From CBDVAK01 sp965371945 (lineage in GTDB: Bacteria; Pseudomonadota; Gammaproteobacteria; Competibacterales; JAHEDQ01): a stretch of 5,348 bases of DNA. Each line of letters begins with the position of its first letter. Position 1 is the first letter of the stretch. The notes under the pieces are model-generated. The model saw nothing but the letters and a program-made list of their open reading frames with translations, ran no database searches and was not told the origin of the DNA. Below are positions 1 to 4,701 of the stretch, piece by piece. The translations under genes and the position numbers were made by a program. The stretch spans positions 1-5,348 of the forward strand of contig CBDVAK010000248.1 in NCBI GenBank assembly GCA_965371945.1. The letters are read 5' to 3'.

Positions 1-81
1 CAGCAGGCGGGCGGAAGGACAAGCAAGCTGGTAACTTTGTTGAGAGAAATCGCCTGAGTACACCGTGACGGCTTGCCGTGA

Positions 82-933
82 TCACGCCCTGCGAGCTGCG
101 CGGATATTGAGATAGTTCCCGGTAAAAATGACAGCGGCTCCCAGCAACACCCACCACTCCAGCGCCTCGCCGTAAAAAGCGAAACCCACCAACGCGATCA
201 ACGGCAAGCGCAGAAAATCCAGCGGCGCCACCAGGGTGGCATCGCCCAGAGACAGTGCCCGGGTGAGGCAAAAGTGTGCACCCAAAGCCGCCAGCCCCAC
301 CGCCAGCAGCCATGGCGCCGTCCACCAATCCGGCCACACCCATTGACCGAGCGCCGGTAACAGTCCCATCGGCATCTGTAACAGAGTCATGTAAAACAAT
401 ACCGTCAACGGTGTCTGCTCGCGGGTCAGGAACTTGGTGGTGGTAACCGACACCGCGAAACCGAAGGCGCCCGCCAGCATCGCCAGTGCCGCCGGGCTGA
501 TCGCCGCCAAGCCCGGTCTCAGTATCAACAAAATCCCGGCGAAGCCCAGCACGATCGCCAGCACCCGTGGCCGTGTCAGCCGCTCGCCGAGAAAAAACGC
601 GGCGATGATTCCGGTCCATATCGGGGTGGTGAACTCGATCGCGAAAACATCTGCCAGCGGCAGCACCGCGACAGCATGAAACCAAGCGTATTGACCACCA
701 AAATGGCTGGCATTCCGCAACAGGTGAATCCGAAATTTCCTTGGCCTGACCTGGCGCCAGCCAAACCGGCACAGCAGTACGGAGATCACCGTGAAGCCAA
801 TCAGCGAACGGATGAACAGCAACTCGAAAGTCGGCATGGCCCCCGCCAACTGACGCCCGGAAACCGCCATCGCGGAAAAGCAAAGCAATGCACCGCCCAT
901 CCACAGGGCAGCGCCCGTAATCTGTGATTTCAC
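82..933 (-). CDS. DMT-superfamily (EamA) inner-membrane transporter
   Basis: This encodes a very hydrophobic protein of about 283 residues with roughly ten membrane helices arranged as two tandem EamA repeats (about residues 8-140 and 150-278), the usual DMT size and layout. Family-like features include FIRSLIGF near residue 40, FFLGERLTRP at the end of repeat 1, LILRPG between the repeats, and FYGEALEWW at the matching place in repeat 2. The protein should sit in the inner membrane and export or exchange a small metabolite, but the substrate cannot be read from the sequence. I chose the GTG at 933. The frame stays open upstream to a GTG at 1014, but that extension is rich in Cys and Arg and unlike a DMT N-terminus. 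An ATG at residue 12 is a weaker alternative. No well-spaced Shine-Dalgarno precedes the GTG (AGGGG is only 1 nt away). It is divergent from marR, so the MarR operator may also affect it. Confidence 0.9.
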   Translation of the reverse strand: MKSQITGAALWMGGALLCFSAMAVSGRQLAGAMPTFELLFIRSLIGFTVISVLLCRFGWRQVRPRKFRIHLLRNASHFGGQYAWFHAVAVLPLADVFAIEFTTPIWTGIIAAFFLGERLTRPRVLAIVLGFAGILLILRPGLAAISPAALAMLAGAFGFAVSVTTTKFLTREQTPLTVLFYMTLLQMPMGLLPALGQWVWPDWWTAPWLLAVGLAALGAHFCLTRALSLGDATLVAPLDFLRLPLIALVGFAFYGEALEWWVLLGAAVIFTGNYLNIRAARRA

Positions 934-989
934 ACCCCTGCACCGGAGCAGCCGCAACCATCGACAGCATACCGGGTAGCGACACGCAT
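930..989 (-). CDS. Possible 19-codon leader ORF overlapping the EamA gene start
   Basis: An ATG at 989 preceded by GGAGG opens a 19-codon frame. Its TGA stop overlaps the GTG start of the transporter in a 4-base GTGA arrangement. This geometry fits translational coupling, which would help explain how the transporter is initiated without a properly spaced ribosome site. Against it, GGAGG lies only 1 nt from the ATG, which is too close for efficient initiation, and the small Gly/Cys-rich peptide matches nothing I recognise. It is a candidate only. Confidence 0.2.
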   Translation of the reverse strand: MRVATRYAVDGCGCSGAGV

Positions 990-1001
990 ACCTCCAGGAA
1001 A

Positions 1002-1030
1002 TTGACACGCGCACACTTCACGTGTATATA
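1002..1030 (+). promoter_or_regulatory. Sigma-70 promoter of the marR gene
   Basis: A perfect -35 box TTGACA (1002-1007) is followed, after an optimal 17-bp spacer, by a -10 box TATATA (1025-1030). The expected transcription start, about 7 nt past the -10, is position 1037, the A of the marR ATG. The -10 lies inside the palindrome at 1021-1034, so a bound repressor would block RNA polymerase. Confidence 0.75.
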
Positions 1031-1034
1031 CACG
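1021..1034. promoter_or_regulatory. MarR operator 1, perfect 14-bp palindrome
   Basis: CGTGTATATACACG is a perfect palindrome between the divergent transporter and marR genes, covering the marR -10 box. A second palindrome of the same pattern (CGTGnATATnCACG) precedes the membrane protein gene at 1580-1593. MarR dimers usually bind short palindromes of this kind near their own gene, so the neighbouring MarR protein is the natural ligand. Binding is inferred, not shown. Confidence 0.75.
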
Positions 1035-1036
1035 CT

Positions 1037-1498
1037 ATGACTAAAGACGTTGGAATATCCAAGCAACGAGATCCCACCGATGTGTCAGCTTGCACCTGTG
1101 CCAATCTGCGCAAGGCCGCACGATCGGTGACTCAGGTGTTCGACGCCGCCTTGCGACCGACCGGTCTCAGGGCAACCCAGTTCAGTCTGCTGGCAACACT
1201 CGCCAAAGGCGGCGACGCGCCTCTTACCCGGTTGGCTCAAACACTGGTGATGGATCGCACAACCTTGACCCGGAATCTTAAACCCCTGCTACGGCGGGAA
1301 CTGATCCGCATTGAGCAACAAGACGACCAGCGTATTCGCAATGTCAGTCTGACTGACGCCGGAAAGCGGGCTTTCAAAGATGCTCTGCCACGATGGGAAC
1401 AGGTACAAATACGAATATCGGCAGAGCTGGGGCAAGAGCGGTGGTCGGGATTCCTGGAGGACCTGGCGGCGACCGTCTCTGCAGTTCGGGACGGTTAG
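1037..1498 (+). CDS. MarR-family winged-helix transcriptional regulator
   Basis: The 153-residue product is normal MarR length. It has an N-terminal dimerisation helix containing CTCANLRKAARSVTQ (residues 19-33). The winged helix-turn-helix follows at about residues 45-105, including LTRLAQTLVMDRTTLTRNL as the recognition region and the wing sequence DDQRIRNVSLTDAGK at 96-110. A C-terminal helix completes the dimer interface. I chose the ATG at 1037; a GTG at 1022 in the same frame lies inside the operator and upstream of the predicted transcript start. No Shine-Dalgarno precedes 1037, and the promoter predicts a transcript beginning at this ATG, so translation may be leaderless. A GTG at 1082, just before the conserved CTCANLR segment, is an alternative start. 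It probably represses itself and the following membrane protein gene. The CxC at residues 19-21 could be a redox or metal sensor, but the inducer is unknown. Confidence 0.92.
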   Translation: MTKDVGISKQRDPTDVSACTCANLRKAARSVTQVFDAALRPTGLRATQFSLLATLAKGGDAPLTRLAQTLVMDRTTLTRNLKPLLRRELIRIEQQDDQRIRNVSLTDAGKRAFKDALPRWEQVQIRISAELGQERWSGFLEDLAATVSAVRDG

Positions 1499-1579
1499 CC
1501 CGCATGTCACACCAGGTTCCCGCACGATTCTCACACGCACTGGTGAGGTAGGCAGGTTTGGTATTTTTTTGATCATTAC

Positions 1580-1601
1580 CGTGCATATGCACGTATATAC
1601 G
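1580..1601. promoter_or_regulatory. MarR operator 2, composite palindrome before the membrane protein gene
   Basis: The perfect palindrome CGTGCATATGCACG (1580-1593) shares the CGTGnATATnCACG pattern of operator 1. It overlaps a second, shorter perfect palindrome, CGTATATACG (1592-1601), whose last base is the first base of the GGAG ribosome site at 1601-1604. The downstream ATG is at 1613. I could not define an unambiguous -35/-10 pair here: TTGGTA at 1558 and CATATG at 1584 have a 20-bp spacer, and TTGATC at 1569 gives another imperfect option. Confidence 0.7.
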
Positions 1602-1612
1602 GAGAAAAAAAC

Positions 1613-2299
1613 ATGAACATCGCTGAACAACAACACGTTTGGAGCAACACGCACAGATTCGGCCTTGCCACCGTGCTTGCCATACAGCTCGCGATCGCCT
1701 ACGTCATCGGTGCGGGAGGATTATTGGCAAATACCCAAGCAAGCGTGATTCCACCGATCGCCATGACGGTGGTCATCCCCGTTGCCCTGTTCCTGGCGGC
1801 ATACGTGCTCTCAGCACGCTTTCGCGATTTCGTCTTGGCACAGGATATTCGGACGCTGACGATGATGCAGCATTGGCGCGTGATCGGTTCTGTATTTCTG
1901 GTTCTCTATTCGTTCGACATACTCCCCGCCCTGTTTGCCTTTCCCGCTGGCCTGGGTGACGTGGCCATCGGTCTTGCGGCAGTGTTTGTCGTTTCACGTA
2001 TGGACCGCGATCCGGATTACCTCAGATCGAACGGTTACCTGCGGTTTCATCTCCTTGGGTTGCTGGATTTCATCGCTGCGCTTGGAACAGCAGCTCTTTC
2101 ATCCGGTGCGTTTCCAAACCTGATATCAAATGGCCTCACCAGCGCGGCGATGGATGTATGGCCTCTCAATATTTTCCCGAGCCTTATCGTTCCAAGCTTC
2201 ATCATCCTGCACCTCAGCGCACTATTGAAGCTGAGAGACATGCGTCATCGGCAGCCAGCACCATCCACCAACCCGATATCAGCGTCACTGACCCTGTGA
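1613..2299 (+). CDS. Uncharacterised six-helix membrane protein, predicted MarR target
   Basis: The product has 228 residues. GGAG at 1601-1604, 8 nt before the ATG, supports the start. Hydrophobic segments lie near residues 18-38, 47-67, 90-108, 114-128, 145-162 and 185-205, so about six inner-membrane helices are expected. The conserved-looking stretches are FRDFVLAQDIRTLTMMQHWRV (residues 70-90), FPAGLGDVAIGLAA (110-123) and HLLGLLDF (146-153). I have an impression of similar unnamed membrane proteins in many bacteria but know of no assigned function. The charged loop RFRDFVLAQD (69-78) and the PAGxGD segment are the best places to look for functional residues. A MarR-type palindrome just upstream makes repression by the adjacent regulator likely, so a role in export or stress response to the MarR ligand is a fair guess. 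The C-terminal tail from about 210 is hydrophilic. Confidence 0.88.
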   Translation: MNIAEQQHVWSNTHRFGLATVLAIQLAIAYVIGAGGLLANTQASVIPPIAMTVVIPVALFLAAYVLSARFRDFVLAQDIRTLTMMQHWRVIGSVFLVLYSFDILPALFAFPAGLGDVAIGLAAVFVVSRMDRDPDYLRSNGYLRFHLLGLLDFIAALGTAALSSGAFPNLISNGLTSAAMDVWPLNIFPSLIVPSFIILHLSALLKLRDMRHRQPAPSTNPISASLTL

Positions 2300-2326
2300 C
2301 GAATCGATGGCGCGGCTATGTGCCAC

Positions 2327-2359
2327 GTAGGTGGGCGACCGGCCGGTCGCCCACCCTAC
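2327..2359. repeat. Long GC-rich palindrome, REP-like element or terminator
   Basis: Arms 2327-2342 and 2343-2359 are complementary over 16 bp with a single extra C in the right arm, giving a near-perfect hairpin centred on CCGGCCGG. Read on the minus strand it begins GTAGGGTGGGCGACC, resembling the GTAGGGTGGGC...GCCCACC palindromes found as dispersed REP-like sequences in many proteobacteria. It lies between two convergent genes, a favoured place for such elements. A run of five T (2369-2373) starts 9 nt after the stem on the plus strand, so it may also help end transcription of the membrane protein gene, although that spacing is longer than in a classic intrinsic terminator. A weaker inverted repeat, AGCTCG (2362-2367) and CGAGCT (2382-2387), follows. 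Confidence 0.65.
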
Positions 2360-2419
2360 AGAGCTCGATTTTTCAGGGACGCGAGCTTCAAACAGCAAGA
2401 TGCACAACAGGTAAGCGTC

Positions 2420-3325
2420 TCACAATGCAGCCTTTGACAGGTACTCCGCCTGTAGCAACCACTGGCAGAAAGCATCCAGATCGGGCCGGTCGCCTTCGCT
2501 GTGGCGCAGCAGATAGTAGTGACAATCGCTTTTCAGCGTGAAGGGATGAATCTGGCGCAATCGGCCGCTTTCCAGTTCCCGCTGCATGGTCATGCGCTGA
2601 CCCAGATAGGCGCCGACGCCCGCCAGCGCCGCCGCGACGCCAAAGCCACTGGTATCGGTCTCGAGCACCGGGCGAACTTCCATCTCTTCCATTTCCTGGT
2701 TGCGCATCCACTCGTGCCATCCCTGGCGGTAGCCCAGACTGCTGATCAGCGGTAGCTTCAGAACTTCCCTGGCTGACTCGGGTTCGCCGCAACGATCGAG
2801 CAATGCGGGGGTGGCCACGACCAGCCATTCGTCTTCCGCCAGAGTGATGGCGTTGTGGGGTACATCCTGTTTCTCGCCATTGAAAATCTCCAGATCGACA
2901 TCCGCAATGCGCGCGCCGGGCAGCCGCCAGGTGGAGGCGAACAGTCTGAGTCGATAGTGCGGATGGAGCCGATAAAAATCTTCGAGCCTCGGAATCAGCC
3001 ATTGCTGCGCAAAAGTAGTGGACAGGCGCAGATTGATCACCGCGTGGCGCCGGTTGAAGAACAACTGATCGGTGGAATCGCGCATCAGGCTGAAGGCACG
3101 GTTCAAAGAAGGCAGGTAGGCCTTGGCGGAGTCGGTCAGAGTAAGCCGCCCGGCGTGGCGGTGAAACAACCGCGCATCGAGACAATCCTCCAGCAGTTTG
3201 ATTTGCTGACTGATCGCGGCCTGGGTGACGGAGAGTTCCCGGGCGGCGCGGGTGAAGCTGCCAAGGCGTGCCGCGCTTTCAAAGGCACGCAGGGCATTGA
3301 GAGGCGGTATGCGTTTCGCGTTCAT
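2420..3325 (-). CDS. LysR-family regulator (GcvA-like), predicted regulator of tmpAB
   Basis: The 301-residue product is standard LysR length. The N-terminal winged HTH (about residues 6-65) includes GSFTRAARELSVTQAAISQQ (22-41), followed by IKLLEDCLDARLFHRHAGRL and then the linker helix. The C-terminal part (about 93-295) is the periplasmic-binding-protein-like effector domain. The start PPLNALRAFESAARLGSFT and the RLTLTDSAKAYLP segment resemble the GcvA subgroup. I chose the ATG at 3325; a TTG at 3334 is possible, and neither has a strong Shine-Dalgarno. The gene is divergent from the oxygenase genes with a short shared control region bearing a T-N11-A box, the classical layout of a LysR regulator and its target. 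By inference it senses the organophosphonate or a breakdown product and activates tmpA while repressing itself. The effector is not known. Confidence 0.92.
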   Translation of the reverse strand: MNAKRIPPLNALRAFESAARLGSFTRAARELSVTQAAISQQIKLLEDCLDARLFHRHAGRLTLTDSAKAYLPSLNRAFSLMRDSTDQLFFNRRHAVINLRLSTTFAQQWLIPRLEDFYRLHPHYRLRLFASTWRLPGARIADVDLEIFNGEKQDVPHNAITLAEDEWLVVATPALLDRCGEPESAREVLKLPLISSLGYRQGWHEWMRNQEMEEMEVRPVLETDTSGFGVAAALAGVGAYLGQRMTMQRELESGRLRQIHPFTLKSDCHYYLLRHSEGDRPDLDAFCQWLLQAEYLSKAAL

Positions 3326-3361
3326 TGTGGGCAAAGAAGCATACCGTCAGTGACCCATTCG

Positions 3362-3390
3362 CTTGTAAGCATATCTTATCTCGACGGCAA
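3362..3390 (-). promoter_or_regulatory. Possible lysR promoter
   Basis: On the minus strand TTGCCG (3390-3385) and TACAAG (3367-3362) are separated by 17 bp, each matching four of six consensus bases. The predicted LysR box overlaps the -35 box and spacer, which would give autorepression. The match is modest. Confidence 0.28.
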
Positions 3391-3395
3391 GGTAT
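3371..3395. promoter_or_regulatory. LysR-type T-N11-A binding box
   Basis: The left arm ATATCTT (3371-3377) and right arm AAGGTAT (3389-3395) are separated by exactly 11 bp and complementary at six of seven positions. This is the T-N11-A dyad typical of LysR-family recognition sites. It lies between the divergent lysR and tmpA genes, centred about 80 bp before the tmpA ATG. Confidence 0.6.
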
Positions 3396-3400
3396 TCTCG

Positions 3401-3430
3401 CTGGCACCCCAAGGCGCCCACCACTACGCT
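3401..3430 (+). promoter_or_regulatory. Possible tmpA promoter
   Basis: CTGGCA (3401-3406) and TACGCT (3425-3430) are separated by 18 bp. Both are weak sigma-70 matches, as expected of an activator-dependent promoter. Transcription would start near 3437, putting the LysR box centre about 55 bp upstream, close to where LysR activators bind. Confidence 0.25.
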
Positions 3431-3463
3431 CATCGCATCGCTTCAACCTATTGAGTGAACCCG

Positions 3464-4600
3464 ATGGAAAAGGTAGCAAGCCTGCGTGTTTCGGACGCCA
3501 AATTGACCGTGCTCTGGCAGGATGATCAGCGCAGCGAGTTCGATGCCCTGTGGCTGCGCGACCACTGCCGGATGCCGGAGAGTCGCGATGCTGCCAGCGG
3601 CCAGCGCTATCTGGACGTGGCATCAATCCCGGACACGCTGTCGATCGCCGCTGCCGGGGTCACAGCAGGGGGCGACGTGGAAGTGCTGTTTGCACCGGAG
3701 CAGCATCGCAGTCTCTACCCCGCACGCTGGCTGCGCGAGAACTGCTACCACCTGAATGGTGCGTTCGACGATCGCAGTGAGGCGAACAAAGTCCTGTGGG
3801 ACCGCGACAGCATCGGCGACCACAGGACCCGCTACGACTGGGCGGCTTATCTCGCAAACCCCGAGATCAAGTACCAGGCGATGAAGTCGCTGCACGATCT
3901 CGGCTTTTTCGTACTCCACGGTGTGCCGGCCACCGAGCGCCAGCTACTGAAGGTGATCCGCACCTTCGGCTTTGTCCGGGAAACCAATTACGGCGAGCTT
4001 TTTGATGTACGCTCCAGGATCGACCCCAACAACCTCGCCTTTACCAATCTCGGTTTGGGCGCGCATACCGACAACCCCTATCGCTATCCCCTGCCAACGA
4101 TCCAGGTATTGCACTGTCTGGACAACGATGTCGATGGTGGCGAGTCGATTCTATTGGACGGCTTCAAGGCAGCGGCCGTATTACGTGCAGAGAACACGGC
4201 CCACTTTGACACGCTCGCCAACACGCGTGTCGACTATCGCTTCAGCGACACCTCGGCTGACCTGCGCGCTCGCATGCCAATGATCGAGCAGAACGACCGC
4301 GGTGAAGTGACCGGAGTCCGCTACAACAACCGTTCCATTGACACGCTGATCCTGCCTCCCGAACGGGTCGAAGTCTTCTACGGCGCCTATCGTCACTACG
4401 CGGAAATTCTCAAGCGCGAATCACTGATGCTGACATTCAAGATGGATACAGGCGATTGCGTGATATTCGACAACACCCGCATGATGCACGCCCGCAAGGC
4501 GTTCTCGACGGGCGGCAGTCGCCATCTGCAAGGGGCCTATAGCGATCTGGACGGCGCCTACAGCACGATGCGTGTATTGGAGAGGGAACTCAACCCATGA
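3464..4600 (+). CDS. tmpA: 2-(trimethylammonio)ethylphosphonate dioxygenase, Fe(II)/2-oxoglutarate dependent
   Basis: The 378-residue product has the two-domain layout of gamma-butyrobetaine hydroxylases: an N-terminal DUF971-type domain (about 8-95, with ALWLRDHCR at 28-36 and LYPARWLRENC at 84-94) and a TauD/TfdA catalytic domain (about 120-375). The iron triad is H201 and D203 (in GAHTDNP) plus H342 (in RMMHARKAF), with R353 placed to bind 2-oxoglutarate. Y176 and neighbouring aromatics are candidates for a trimethylammonium cage. TmpA is known to hydroxylate C1 of 2-(trimethylammonio)ethylphosphonate, consuming O2 and 2-oxoglutarate (EC 1.14.11.72). I prefer this to gamma-butyrobetaine hydroxylase because a PhnZ-like HD oxygenase follows directly. 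Two of three Cys of the N-terminal zinc motif are absent, and YNNRSID (287-293) carries an Arg that may favour a phosphonate. The ATG at 3464 follows GAGTGA (3453-3458); a GTG at 3455 is the alternative. The enzyme is cytoplasmic. The family is certain; the substrate rests mainly on context. Confidence 0.85.
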   Translation: MEKVASLRVSDAKLTVLWQDDQRSEFDALWLRDHCRMPESRDAASGQRYLDVASIPDTLSIAAAGVTAGGDVEVLFAPEQHRSLYPARWLRENCYHLNGAFDDRSEANKVLWDRDSIGDHRTRYDWAAYLANPEIKYQAMKSLHDLGFFVLHGVPATERQLLKVIRTFGFVRETNYGELFDVRSRIDPNNLAFTNLGLGAHTDNPYRYPLPTIQVLHCLDNDVDGGESILLDGFKAAAVLRAENTAHFDTLANTRVDYRFSDTSADLRARMPMIEQNDRGEVTGVRYNNRSIDTLILPPERVEVFYGAYRHYAEILKRESLMLTFKMDTGDCVIFDNTRMMHARKAFSTGGSRHLQGAYSDLDGAYSTMRVLERELNP

Positions 4601-4701
4601 ATGTACGCACTTACCGGCAGCGAATGTGTGAAAACATCTGGCGCAACTCCCAAGATGACACCGGGGCGCCGGAATGGATGGAGGGGCGTACAAATGTCTG
4701 A
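4597..4701 (+). CDS. Candidate 34-residue small protein between tmpA and tmpB
   Basis: An ATG at 4597 overlaps the tmpA stop in an ATGA arrangement and opens a 34-codon frame. Its TGA (4699-4701) lies 8 bases inside tmpB, so the frame fills the gap almost exactly and links both genes by overlaps. A GGAGAGGG stretch (4579-4586) supplies a possible ribosome site about 10-11 nt upstream. The peptide starts MNVRTYRQRMCENIW and ends EWMEGRTNV; it is polar, soluble-looking, with one Cys and two Trp and no membrane segment. The organisation suggests a translated small protein or a coupling ORF that carries ribosomes from tmpA to tmpB. I recognise no family. It could be chance, because the expected number of such short frames is not negligible. 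Confidence 0.4.
   Translation: MNVRTYRQRMCENIWRNSQDDTGAPEWMEGRTNV

Noticed and set aside
68..79. ACGGCTTGCCGT hairpin as a terminator of the transporter gene
   Set aside because: The stem is only 4-5 bp with no T run on the minus strand, and it lies directly at the stop codon.
77..86. CGTGATCACG palindrome over the transporter stop as a third MarR site
   Set aside because: The half-sites CGTG and CACG are separated by only 2 bp instead of 6, so the dimer geometry differs and the position is at a gene end.
82..933. The EamA transporter as a phosphonate or betaine carrier for the tmp genes
   Set aside because: It lies about 2.5 kb away in a separate divergent unit next to marR, and nothing in its sequence points to that substrate.
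934..1014. 27-residue N-terminal extension of the transporter from a GTG at 1014
   Set aside because: The extension is rich in Cys and Arg, unlike any DMT N-terminus; the GTG at 933 gives the normal family length.
1510..1570. Intrinsic terminator between marR and the membrane protein gene
   Set aside because: CACCAG/CTGGTG has a 24-nt loop and the T run (1564-1570) begins 18 nt after it; the alternative stem CTCAC/GTGAG is equally distant. Neither fits a canonical terminator.
2855..3454. Plus-strand 199-codon open frame opposite lysR
   Set aside because: It is antisense to a clear LysR gene with intact HTH and effector domains, and its translation has no recognisable domain; it is a shadow frame of high-GC coding DNA.
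4601..4693. tmpB starting at the ATG at 4601 with 31 extra residues
   Set aside because: The ATG at 4694 has GGAGG at a 9-nt spacer and gives PhnZ/TmpB length; the earlier start is about 15 nt or more from the nearest purine-rich site.
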